From contig JAANSK020188877.1 in assembly GCA_011763485.2 (NCBI GenBank), forward strand, positions 1 to 37,857: 37,857 nt of DNA, in the 5' to 3' direction. This document shows, piece by piece, positions 23,851 through 34,947 of this stretch. A program made the translations under genes and the position numbers. A model generated the notes under the pieces. It searched no databases. It was not told the DNA's origin and saw nothing but the letters and a program-made list of their open reading frames with translations. Source of the stretch: Isoetes engelmannii. Its lineage: Eukaryota; Streptophyta; Lycopodiopsida; Isoetales; Isoetaceae. The number at the start of each line of letters is the position of its first letter. Position 1 is the first letter of the stretch.

Positions 23851-25245
23851 ACTTGTAACCAATGTATCACAGAAGGAAAGCAAGAAAATTTCCACTAGTG
23901 CTTTTTTTTATCATGATCAGCCTGGTCAGTTTTCTGCCAACCTTCATGACTTGGTAAAACTACTCTCACAATGCTGCCATCAGCTGTAGGGTGTCTAACA
24001 TACATGTCTTTTAAACTCTCATAGTAGCCTTGAAGTAAAGAAGTGACTAAAATTAAAGTTGGTTGTTAACATTATTATAACGAGTCGAGTCGCTGCTTTC
24101 GTTGTAATTTACTGCAGGAATCACTCCATTCTCAAGAACACATTTTACTAGTTCATCAAAATAGTACTTGAAGACCTCAACCTTGAAATCGAATGTCCGT
24201 ATCTGAAGTCCAACCAATTTTTCAAAACATGCGAAATATGAACTATAGAATCTAGTAATCAAACCCCAGACTGCATCAGATGGATGAAAAAGATAGCGCC
24301 CTAGGTGGTGAAATACTGCTCTGTCAGTAAAGATTTTTTCCAGTTCTACTTCAAATGATGGTATGAAATAAAGACTTGGAACATAGTACATATTTGACCT
24401 TACAAATAACCAAGATATGGCTTTTAGTAGTTTCTGCTCTTCTTCACAGAAGAACCTTCTATCCTCCTCGTTATAGGTATGTAGACGATGAATAAATGAA
24501 ATAAGAGAAGGAGGTTTGATGTCACTAGTATCCACGACACATTTTCCACCCCTGTCAATGAAATGGCCAAATCTGTAAGAAGAGGTTTCATTAAGGCCTT
24601 CAAGCAAGTAATGAGGAAATTTTGAAGGTAGAAGCCAGGATGTTCCAGGAAAAGGTTCACAAAAAAGATCACTGACATCAGTACCTTTATCCACCAGAAG
24701 TACTCTATCTGTGAGAAGTGCATATAACAATACAGCTGCCAAAGTGACCATTCTATTTCCAAGGCCACTGTATATTTATGAACCTTGGAAAAGGTCGAGA
24801 CCCTAGAATGGTCTATGTACCTTTACCTTTTTGAAAAGGTTCCTTAATTCCCATGTAAGGGGTAGAAGTGCGCCTATTAAGGGCCAGATCTTCGTCCTGC
24901 TCTTCATCATCATGTCTCTTTGCCAGCCTCTTGATCATCACCAGTCTCTTGATCCTTTCAAACTTCTCTGCAGCCTTCATGAATATTGTGTATGTTTCGT
25001 AGAGAGGATTCTCTAAGGGTTAATCCTTCCAAATTCCCTTCTTGTCCTTAACCTAAATTGCTCATGGACTATCTTGGAAATTCTTGCTTTTGCGGGCCCG
25101 GTTGGGTGGTGAATTTAGCCTAAGGGGTGGATTAAGAATCTTGCTAAGTTTTTGTGTTAATTTATTAGAAGTTTAATGTTTTGCTAATATATTGATGATA
25201 CTGTCACTAAATAATTTCGACCAACAAAAGTATTTACATAAGCAA
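23851..25245 (-). pseudogene. GT37 xyloglucan-type fucosyltransferase, split by solo LTR
   Basis: Family GT37 enzymes (AtFUT1) add fucose to cell-wall xyloglucan in the Golgi. On the minus strand, CKYFCWSKLFS lies at 25240-25208 and GLGNRMVTLAAVLLYALLTD follows from about 24765. Further matches are LFCEPFPGTSWLLP, FHHLGRYLFHPSDAVWGL, the nucleotide-sugar motif region VGLQIRTFDF, LLQGYYESLKDMY and ALVEIFLLSF-x-DTLVTS. Similarity stops at about 23851, so the conserved C-terminus is missing. The coding sequence is interrupted by a solo LTR (24769-25202) flanked by GYCAC. Frame is also lost near 24060 and at an eight-base T run at 23902-23909. The N-terminal anchor exon is not found. It is a dead host gene. 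Confidence 0.85.
24769..25202 (+). mobile_element. Solo LTR (copy B) inside the fucosyltransferase pseudogene
   Basis: This is about 434 bp and aligns along nearly its whole length with the LTR at 22293-22739, including AACCTTGGAAAAGG near the start and TTTATTAGAAGTTTAATGTT near the end. It is flanked by GCCAC on the left (24764-24768) and GTCAC on the right (25203-25207), a plausible five-base target duplication with one change. No primer site or internal sequence follows, as expected of a solo LTR. The gene reads in frame across the junction when the LTR is ignored. Confidence 0.75.
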
Positions 25246-25589
25246 ATCATGTCCATTCTTAGAAGCATCAAACTGTCATGCACTCTGCAAGATCCAGAGC
25301 AAGCTCCAGTGCCTTGTTGTAGATCCAGCGCCTTGAATCGGTTGAATTAGTTAGATCCGGTGCCTAGAATTGTTCAGTTCTAGCGCCTAGCACCGACTTC
25401 ATCCATTTTAGCCCAGTGGATTTTCACTAGCCCAGTTTCTAGCTTCGCATACCAGTCCAATGACGATCTTTGGATCAAACAGTTTCAGGCAATTTGTCTA
25501 TTGATTTGGAGACTGGTTTGGTACCCAGCAGCCTCAAAATGCAAGATTTCGCTAGCCTCAACTGCTAGCTAATACCAACGATCAGGGTT

Positions 25590-27224
25590 CCAACATATGA
25601 TTTTGCAGCAGAATGGTTTCGGAGCCCGATTCTTCAGCCACAGTTCCGCATCCAGTCAGCGAGGGTTTGGCAGACGCTTTGGTTGTGCAGGCCCGTTGGT
25701 TTTCTTCTGCCCTGGTCCAACCCGATTCAGGGATTCAGGTCCATGGAATGATTCATGGACTTCCATTGCTCTTCCATCAGGGCGGCAGGCAAACATCGGC
25801 CACACACCACAGGAGGATTCTCCACAAGTCTTCTGCCAGATTTACTCACGACACATCCCTACAGTTTGGGGTTGCGCTCCTATATAGACTCGAGTCCTAG
25901 AATCCGAATTATGGGTCATGTTTGGTCCTAGAGTGCAACCCTCAGCCTTATTATTGGTTTCTAATATCATGGCTCATAGGCCCTTGGCCCACAGGCCCCC
26001 TGTCAGTGAGCGATTTGATGTACGGATGGCCAAAGATAGGCCCTCTGCGCGGGACTCCTTGTTGCCACAAGCGCCCTCGCATCCCCCGAGCTCCCGTTCT
26101 CGTGTCCAACTACACAGGCAGGCCCCAGCTTCTCTTATAGACCTGCCTGCCTCTCTTTTCGGGGCACAGCAGCCTCTTCAAATTGGGTTCGATAGTTCAT
26201 CTCTGGACCTACAAGCCCAAGGTTTGCCACCCAGACTTTGGGACCATCTATAAGCTATTCACTCGGCTGGCAGGAAGGCTCGCAAGTCATTGACTGTCTC
26301 TATGGAGCGATGGACACAGTTATTGTAGTTGTTACGGGAATTTGTGCCGGATTGGGAATGTCAGCCGGCCGAGCGTGCCAATGCTTCGGCGCAAACGTTA
26401 GCGTCCGACTTCATGCCGACTGATGGTGCACCCCGTACCACCTCCATGGCTACACAGACTGAGGTTGTGTTGCATCCGTGTGCAACAATAGCCTACACTT
26501 CAGCACAGACAACTCCTACCACGCCTTCCCCATCCAAAGGCGAGTTACACCCACCTGCATTTTGTTTACGCATTGTTGGGCTCCCTTAGGTGGATGATTA
26601 TTCGGCTATTGAAGAGTCGCGCCGCTTCTTTGCGAAGGAAACGCAGATCGAGGCGTCTAGCATTGAGTCTGCCAGTTGAATTGGGGCAGCACGATCCGAC
26701 CGTCCTTGTCACCTTTTGGTCCGGTTTCGAGGACGTCATTTCCCGCCTGCATGTTTTACGGCACGGTAACGGATGATTTGTTCGATCGATCTCAAGCCCC
26801 GCATGTATCGTAACTGTTCAGTCTCATGTGTGTAGCGACAGCAAGCATCATTTGAAGGGGACCACCTTCTCTGTGCAAGAAGATCTCACCCCCGCCCAAT
26901 TATGCAGGCACAGAGAGAAACTTTGTCGGGTGTGCGAGGCCCGCCTGCAGCGTAAGTGGGCAGTGTATTGGAGTGCCCATGCCATCATTCGAGATCAGTG
27001 GCCTCCTGACTCCTGGGCTGTGTGGGATTAGTCATGTTTTTCTGCATTCACTGGCAGTGTATGGTATTTTTATTCGGCTATATTGTTCTCAGCATATGTA
27101 TATGTAAATCTAAATGTTTGTGTTGGGGTTTGCCCCGAGTTTTTGTCTGGGCCTAGGCCCCTCTTCCGGTCCCATAACTCGATTGTGTTCTCGTGGACGT
27201 AAAAAACTTTCTTCTTCTTCTTCT
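25590..27224 (+). mobile_element. LINE-like element with ORF1 but no ORF2
   Basis: A long GC-richer stretch carries overlapping broken frames. The N-terminal part (25600-26500) is low-complexity and Pro/Ser/Ala-rich. Then come FCLRIVGLP (about 26560), a region with RRFFAKETQIE and PTVLVTFWSGFEDV, and KGTTFSVQEDLTPAQ to ARLQRKWAVY (26855-26970). The order LRI-x-GLP, VLV-x-F, KGT...V-x-EDLTP-x-Q matches the RRM plus C-terminal fold of L1 ORF1 proteins (Transposase_22 type), which bind LINE RNA. It ends with a 3' UTR and a TTC tail (27209-27224). No endonuclease or reverse transcriptase is present between ORF1 and the tail. A related ORF1 lies at 37250-37800 on the minus strand. Confidence 0.55.
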
Positions 27225-27280
27225 AAAGTTGCACCTATATGGACGTTAAATGCTCAATCAAAACATAAGTCAAAACACTA

Positions 27281-27310
27281 GCCCGGAAACGCCGGGCACA
27301 CGTTTACTAG
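27281..27310 (+). mobile_element. Helitron-type 3' terminus
   Basis: The hairpin GCCCGG AAACG CCGGGC has a perfect six-pair stem. It is followed by ACACGTTTA and CTAG, with T beyond. Spacer and end match 22101-22130 with one change in the spacer. The body lies to the left and might include the ORF1 element; the 5' end was not identified. Confidence 0.55.
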
Positions 27311-27681
27311 TCTATCTATCTGATTTGAGACAGGCAGATGGGCCCGTGAGCTCCTGAAAATAGGATATATCAATGTTGCCAAATGGGAGCAATTGAAGAT
27401 AAATGTCATACCCTTCAGATTTGTCCAGTATTTGGACTATCCAACCATGATTTGTCATAACCAATCAACCACTACATGTGCTTTTGAAGATGTTCACAAT
27501 GTCGACTCTCATCCTGGAGGTTCTGTGCTTGATGAATATGTCCGCCTTCAACACATTGATATGTACAGATTCATCAGCAAGCTTATTATTGTCAAGCTTT
27601 TTCCCTCAAAAACCCTTCGAGCAACGGATTTTTTAATCCTATATAGCAATTGGTTTCTTGTGCTCTCTCTTTTATGTTAAG
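27311..27681. other. Intergenic with an unidentified short ORF
   Basis: The frame at 27393-27680 (MKINVIPFRFVQYLDYPTMI and onward) has balanced composition but no family I recognise, and it runs into the microsatellite. I do not call it a gene. Confidence 0.25.
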
Positions 27682-27869
27682 ACGATACGATACGATGCGA
27701 TGCGATGCGGTGCGGTGCGGTTCGGTTCGGTTCGGTTCGGTGAAGGAAGGAAGGAAGGAAAGAAGGAAGGAAGGAAAGAAGGAAGGTTTCCTGTGCTCTC
27801 TCTTTTATGCTAGGACGGTACGGTTCGATGAAGGAAGGAAGGAAGGAAGGAAGGAAGGAAGGAAGGAAT
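27682..27869. repeat. Graded pentanucleotide array plus GGAA arrays, duplicated
   Basis: Twelve five-base units occupy 27682-27741: ACGAT x3, GCGAT x2, GCGGT x3, TCGGT x4. GGAA/GAAA units follow to about 27786. The flank CTGTGCTCTCTCTTTTATG then recurs at 27790, followed by a short version (ACGGT x2, TCGAT) and about nine GGAA units (27831-27868). The whole block looks like a partial tandem duplication. Confidence 0.9.
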
Positions 27870-28586
27870 ACCTACTTATTGCACCAATCTACTATAATTT
27901 CAAGCCCTTGATACTTGTTTTATTAACGATGCGACAACAAACAAAAAATAACCATTTGTTTTCTACTAAAAAGATCGAGTGATTTAAAATGTGCTTCCAT
28001 TTTATCTATGACTCCAAATGACATCTACGAACAACATCGAGTGATTCTATCTATAACTCCAAATGACATCCACTTCATGAGTCGCGCAAAAGCACCTTGC
28101 TATATATGTATTGTGGTATTGCATTCGATCAAGTTAACTTAAAGTGTTAAACTTAAAAGTGTTGTGTGGAGAATTTTTAATGTTCACCTTCACACTATGA
28201 AAAGCATCCAGCAATGTCTTTTGGGTTGCCCTTGTTTCCGAGCTTTGTTTGTGGAAGAATTTCTTGGAAATTCTGCAGTTCTTATATATTTTGTAAATGC
28301 CATAGCTATACTCTCAGCAAAAATGCTTACGCTTTAGTACATTCATAAAAGATGTTATAATTATATAATAAACCTTTGAGATTTACATAGACGCCCAAAT
28401 GGATATACATATCATATGGTACAAGTTAAACAGGACATGAATATGCAATCTCCCATATGCACTTCACCCTCTCTTTGGTTGCTGGGTGATCTAAGATTCC
28501 AAAATTGTAGGGACTTTTTACAGAAAATTCCCCCTCAAAATTCTAAGCTTATGCCCCTTGCCTTGCCTTCTCAAAAATTGTCAAGT
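27870..28586. other. Intergenic, 3' side of NRPD1
   Basis: AT-rich with no gene. A near repeat of ATCGAGTGATT...CTCCAAATGACATC occurs at about 27974-28024 and 28037-28069. The part next to 28587 should be the NRPD1 3' UTR. Confidence 0.35.
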
Positions 28587-31500
28587 TCATATGCTCTGAA
28601 CCAGAGATGGTAAATATACGTCCTTTGTTACCTCCTTTGTTGCAGGCACCTTCTCAAGAGCTGCTAAGCATTTGTGATATGAGAAATCCGTTTCTGTTGC
28701 ATCGTTTCTTATAATAAAGAAACACCGTGAATCACTATGTTCAGGGTGAGAATCGATCTGTGCAGAAAAAGTATACTTCGTTTTAGATTTAGTGGCCTTG
28801 CAAACTCATTTCAAACCAAGTAGATACCTTGATGGATCTCACCCCACATCCAATTTTGGCAAGACTATCTGGGTGATATGGTAGAATCTTTTCAAGAATT
28901 AGTTTCTGATCAGCTTCGTCAAGCGCATCCCCCAAGCTATATCCCCTGCATACACAGGAAACTACTATGTAGACCAACACAAAAAGAAAACAGTTGTGAA
29001 CTGAAAGCTCACAACCAAATTCTGCTGTAAAACCTGTGCACATATTCTTGATCATTAAGAAGATATCATACTTTTTATGCAGCATCTTGTTCATTTGCCC
29101 CGCCAAACGCCTTGCATGCTTCAATGCACTTTCTGGTATGCTGATATGCCTGCTAAGAAAACCATTGGCTTTCTTCCTCACACCAATAGGAACCTCCTTT
29201 TTCATGCCAATAGATAATAGATTCTTAATGTCACTGTTGTAGCTAAATTTCTGTACAGATTTACCCTGAAAGATAGAAATCCAAAAGCTAAGCAAAGCTA
29301 AACACAAAAGGCTGGAGGGAATATAAAACTACCTTGTTTTGCCACAACAATTCAAAATTTGCTCCAGTGCCAAGAGAAACGCGTTTACCCCATGTCGAGC
29401 ATGCGAGTGCTCCTAATAAATCATCACCTTCGTTCTCCAAAGCAGCAAGCTGAAAGCTCTTACCAGGAGCCTACAATGAACATAAGGATTCAAACTAATT
29501 CAATGTTGCATATAAACAGGAGCAGAAATTGAAAATGTTGCTCCTACAGCTAGTGCTGCTTTTTGAAATGGGGCATGCATAGACATGCTTTCAAGAAAGT
29601 CTTTGTATCCAGAAAAAACAAGTGCGTTGACATCTCCTGTATGTGTCAATGCAGTCGCAATAAGCATCGCATGCTTGTCGTTTAGTGGAATCAACTTTCT
29701 TATTACCTACATTGGTATGGGAAAAACAACATTGAATCATTATGCAGTTCCAAATACTAAAGCATTAGATGACTGTACCTCAAAGATACATATTTTTGCA
29801 GCTTCGATCCCGAGATTTTCCCGTATTTCTTGCACGCTGCAAGGCAAGGTACGTTTGAAGTCTAAGGCATCGAGTATTGGAAGGCATGCCCTTTTTACCA
29901 CATTCCATGCTACTCCACGCTTTTTACAATTTTTGACATGGACTCTCAACATCAATTCACCATCGCGTGGAATGCCTGCAGCTATGTATTGTGGAGCATA
30001 GCGCTTTTCCTCCCAACAAATTTCAGCCGATTGAATGGAATCATTGCCTGCTTAAAAGTCTTAAGTTAGCCTAGAGACCAGCTAAATCTAGAAACCAATT
30101 CAAGCTTCATTATTCTATCAGTAGGTTTAAACAAAACAAGGTTCTTAACATTTTGCATGAGACATCATACCACTAATGATGGTTTTTAGAAGGTACAAGA
30201 AAGCATTCTTTGCTAGCTCAAACGAATCCTCCTGTGCAAAATTCGTCTTTAACCGAAATTGCACACAAGGCCAACAGAGTTGGCAATTTTCACTGTTCCA
30301 CCAGAGCAATATCGTTAATCAGAGAGCGAAAGAATTAAGCTTTGAATATGAGAAAATGAACTCAGTCGATACCTAAAATTAAAGAGGAAGGAAGGATATT
30401 GTTTCTGTAGTATCTGCCTTACATCCTCCAAATGAATAAACGAACTTCGTAATGCCTCCTGAGTATAGAGACTAATATGTCAATGGTAACCTCTTCGGTC
30501 CAAAATTATGTTATATTGGCCTTACCTTTCGAAAGTGGATGTGTCCCATCCATGAAGATGCACCTTTGGGTCCAGGCTTATACCTGAATAACATAATAGA
30601 AATTGGAGAAACATGAACTCCTGAATCTAACATATCAAGCTATAAAATAGCACAATAAAGGCATTCTGCCACATACTCAATAATGCTCTCAGAGGCTAGC
30701 ATTTCAATTGTTTTAGACTCTAAAGAATTTCTTATTTTTGCTGCTACCCATTCCTGCACATGGGGACCCTTCAAAGAGGACTTTGATAGACGCAATTCTA
30801 CGCAATTGTCCAGCATTTTCAGTTCTGCTTTTTTCCTTCTCCACAAGGTAGTCTGTTACAGAAAAAGCAGGTTTGGAAAGATCTGATTATAGCGAAAATC
30901 AAAACAATTTGCAAAGTTACCTTTATAACTTCCAAAGGTTGGGGGCTATTTGACCCTGAGGAGGATGTGCCATTTGTCACAAGGTTGTACAGAGGCTCTG
31001 CTAGTGCAGTGGCAGCTAATGCTCCCACTGGTTCTCCAGCATGTTCATTCCATGACTCATCATCAAGGTCTTCGGCACCATAATTAAACTGCACTATGTG
31101 ATTACCAAGACCATTCCGCACCGTCCCATCATAAGCAATGTGCATGTCACGCAAATAAACCATCAGATATCTAAAGAGTGAGCCAGGCTCACTAATCTTT
31201 GCAGAACTTTTAGAAGATGACATTGCAGAGATGAATAAGTCCTTTGGACGCAATCCATCAACAAAGGACCTGTCAATTACATTGTCCTCCAATGTCTCCA
31301 ATAATGTGATTCTCGATAAAAGACAGCTTGACCGTTCACCAAGCTGAAGACCAATACAGGCACCCTGACGTACTATCTTCTCCAGAGAACCTTTACTACC
31401 AGCTTTCACCATTGTCATTAGAGGATTATTGTAAGAAATATAAGGAAGAATGGCCATTTCAAGACCATAAAAAACTGTTTGGAACTCAGCTGCTAAGCTC

Positions 31501-34500
31501 TGAACCAGCTGCTTTTCTTTATCTTTCATCTTTGATATGGACTTCCCATATTCAATATCAGTTTGAAATGCTTGATTTAATAGGAAATGCTTCGTGACTG
31601 ATTTGCATTTTGCTTCCTGAAGACAGCCTTGCACTTCTGCAAGCATCTTTCTTCTCGTAGAAGAGTCCTTGGTAAGTAAAAAGTCAAATATGCCTAGGCT
31701 AAATCCAACATCAGAAAGCCATGCAGTCAGGACCTTTTGTGAAGAGTCGAGATGCTGCATTGTTACGTCTGGGCCTGATAATTCATAAAGCCTAGTGATA
31801 TATCCCTCACTGGAACATTTTAGCCAACTTGAATCATCACCACAGAGAAGAAGTTCACCGTCCCTTATTATCAGATTATCCTTCTCATAACATATATTTC
31901 GTGGCAATGTTGTGCTAAATAACTGTTTACCTGTCCACAGAGGTCCTTCTAATCGTGGTGCTTTTACAATAGCTGGCTCACAAAAACTAGTTGATTCTGA
32001 GTACATTACAAGCTGACACATTTCCTTCTTATTCAAAAACACATGCCTGCTTGTTAGCAAATGAGCAGCCAATAAGCTATCCTGACTAAGGCTGATTATT
32101 GGCTGCCCTGCTTGTGAGCTGATAAGCTGCTTAGGTATTGTCATCATTTCTATCAACTCTGCACGAGCTTCTTCTGATTGGGGAACACATAAATTAACCT
32201 CATCTCCATCAAAATCAGCATTATATGGATGACAGACTATTGGATTCAGAGCTATTGTACACCCTGGAATTCGCTTCACCTTAAATGCAACAAGAGAATG
32301 CTTGTGTATTGTAGGCATTCTGTTTAAGAAGATTTGGTCCCCATTGATTAAAGATCTATGAACAATATCTCCAACCTCCAAAATAGGACAGTGCCTTGAA
32401 GTTATATCTTCTCCCTTTCGGAAAAGTTTAACCATTTGTACTCCACCAAATTTAGAATAATATGCACCATTTTCAATGTAATGTTGAAGCATTTTAATAT
32501 TGAAAGAGGTCGCATTTTCCTTTACAGTCAAATTTGAAGCAACTGCATTTGGTACACCTATTTCGTCAAGCATAAGAGATGGATCTCCTACAAGAACACA
32601 TCGTGCCGAAAAATTATTCACCTTCCCCACAACAGTTCTCCGAAACCATTTCACCCCTGTGTGATCACGTGGTCTTAAAGACTGATTTGTTGTCTTTTTA
32701 GATTTATCGTCCTCAGTAGTAAGCTGCAATATGGAAAGTGTAGGTTAGCAATTTGCGTTACCACTAAAGCCACGCCTCGAGTTTATTATAGAGCATTTAC
32801 CTTGGTGGCAGTGAAATAAGACAATACCAATCTTTGGACCTCTAGAATGTCATCCTCACTTATATTGCCCACAGCCAATGACTTGCACTTTGTCAACAAA
32901 GACGAAAGTCTAGAAGTCAACTTATCCTATAGCAGCAAACAAACTCAGACAACAATATAAAGAGATGCAATAGGTTACCTCCAGTAGTTACATACCTTTT
33001 GAATGCTGAGGGCATTTACAATATCGGTAACAAATCGTGTACAATTGGGAGATACATATATATTCTTCACAAAATAATCATCCAGGTGAAGTAAGTTTCT
33101 ACTCTGAGTAATTATTTCTGCTATGTCTGTGCTCTTGTTAAGGATCTCCCATGCCTGCATATCACAAATGCTGAGAATGCTCAGATAATCCTAGATATGA
33201 TATTATAATATTCATTAGACATAAAACATATGGCATCATAATGCTTGGAAATTACAAAAAACCTTTTCAACAACTGATACCTCCGCACTCCTATATTCCA
33301 CACAAATTAACTACATAATAAGCCAAACTGGACTGAACTAGACTGAAAAGAAAGAAACATCTTATAGTATAAGCATATCCTCCATTATATTGCATCAAAC
33401 ATCATCGGTCTGCGCAACATCTTAAGATTTCAAGAAATTCAAAGCTCTTGAACACTAAGTAAGGTTAAACGCATGAAAGTTTTATGAGGAACAAAAAACC
33501 TCCAGAGGAAGCAAAATTCGACTTGTCCAATTTTTGCGATGGTCATTACACTTTAAAGTTTTAAGTCCCTCCCAATAATCATCTGGAAGGTTAGCTTCTT
33601 CATCCACCTCCATTTGAATAACCTTAGCAATTTCTCGGCCAAGCTTCTTAGTTACAACTGTCAACTTCGGTTCTGGATATTTAGACCCTGCCTGCCCAAT
33701 CATAGAAAAATGTGATTAATTTCCCTCTTCAGATCTTCATTTAATTGGAACTTCCATAATTTCACCTGGAGCTAGCATTGACCTGGCATCAACCAGGTAT
33801 AAAAACTTTACCTTACAGTATTGGCAGCCATCAATAGCACCAATGTCCCCTGAGGTATCAATATCCCTGGCTTTCTTATTCTGAAACAATGCAAAGCGAA
33901 AAACCAGTAAGATAACCACAAGTTTGTAGCAACTGCAACTCAAACGACTTGTCTGTACTTTATCTTGATTCACCTCTTGCAGTTTTCTACGAGCAATAGA
34001 AATATCTTCTTTCCTATCCTTTTTAGATGCCTTAGCAGGAAACCCATCTTTCGCAACTGCACATTTCCTCTTTGGAATTACTCTGTGTGGTAGTTTGGCA
34101 CCCATCTTTTTAATTCCACTCGTCTTGATATTTGCAGGAGAGTCTTCATCATCACTTGTAAGAATAAGTGGATTCTCCTCCGTCTGTCATGATGGACGCA
34201 TTTAGTGCTTTCTGCATGAAAAAACCTGAAAAAAGAAAGAATATTCATAACAAATCATTTATGCTAACTCCACCATGAAAACAAAGATCTTACAGAAATG
34301 GTATCATCCAGCTTCTGCAATATCTCTCCATTTGTAACTGTAGGAATATTTTCATTCTTTTTACTGATCTTGATAAATTTGCAACGCCTACCCTGTAATA
34401 GATATGCATAAGATGCTATCTGCATGATGGCGAAGGACAAGATACTGCATGCAATGCCTCAAGTACCCTTTTTTTCCTTTCTTTGATCTCAAAGCAATGA

Positions 34501-34947
34501 AAGCATATCCTCTTTAAAACTTCAACCAGCTCACGAAGCAGGAAGGGATGGTATACAGGGAACGGAAGGCGAATATGGCCACTGTGACCTGCAAAGTGGA
34601 GCTTCTTAGAATGTAGATAATCTAGAGATGTTTCTTTAACTCCCACATGTGCAGTACCATCACAGCTTCTTTGATCTTTGAAACAAGTATTGTCAGCTGA
34701 ACAAGTTGCACATTTATCACCATGTTTAAACTCTCCCAAGGACGGACTGTAGAGGTCCTTTGGTCGCTCCACCTCCAGTACAGACTGCCTAACCTGAAAC
34801 ATTCAAAATGCAAATGTAAACTATCACTTTAATGGTCACTAATACTAATAATGTTTTTGCAAAACTTACAATATCTTCATTGCTTAAAACCCCAAATTGC
34901 ACTCTTGTCAAGCTCCAGCAGGGTGGTTCTCCTGGCTTTGAACCCAT
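28587..34947 (-). CDS. NRPD1: RNA polymerase IV largest subunit
   Basis: This is the catalytic subunit of Pol IV, which makes precursors of 24-nt siRNAs for RNA-directed DNA methylation. Nineteen exons fit GT-AG introns: 34870-34947, 34467-34793, 34294-34392, 33974-34183, 33812-33880, 33500-33691, 32996-33154, 32801-32926, 30921-32723, 30677-30852, 30526-30584, 30373-30458, 30171-30292, 29779-30047, 29548-29706, 29333-29470, 29072-29265, 28828-28945, 28587-28757. They give about 1517 residues (Arabidopsis 1453). Landmarks are a zinc region from CATC (54-57), LPFPVYHP, CFHC (123-126) and CQYC (257-260); metal A loop NADFDGDEVN (DFDGD 590-594); KAGSKGSLEKIV; GTVRNGLGNHIVQF; STWGKRVSLGTG; and the C-terminal DeCL domain (about 1430-1500, KIGCGVRSIKV to DSRCFFIIRN to DFSYHKC). 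No WG/GW repeats lie before DeCL, and GDPSL and KAGSKG match NRPD1, so NRPE1 is unlikely. Exon 11 has one extra base near 30540. Confidence 0.92.

Noticed and set aside
22293-25202. One LTR element carrying a captured fucosyltransferase gene
   Set aside because: The gene continues on the other side of the right LTR, which has its own flanking duplication and no polypurine tract. An LTR inserted into a gene explains the data better.
27393-27680. 95-codon ORF as a gene
   Set aside because: No recognisable domain, and it runs into a microsatellite with no splice support.
28587-29470. Assignment to Pol V (NRPE1)
   Set aside because: Only about 70 residues separate the STWGKRVSLGTG segment from DeCL, with no WG/GW Argonaute-binding repeats. 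GDPSL and KAGSKG also fit NRPD1 better.
30819-30920. Extension of the large polymerase ORF to 30819
   Set aside because: The frame runs into an intron after GAAGTTATAAAG at 30921. The next exon begins at 30852 and matches the family. The ORF's apparent first Met is a TTG before the true acceptor.
28587-34947. Origin of the polymerase subunit from a giant virus, or from Pol II or III, because of NADFDGDE
   Set aside because: It has 18 spliceosomal introns, the plant-only DeCL domain and NRPD1-specific motifs. Those point to Pol IV of the host.
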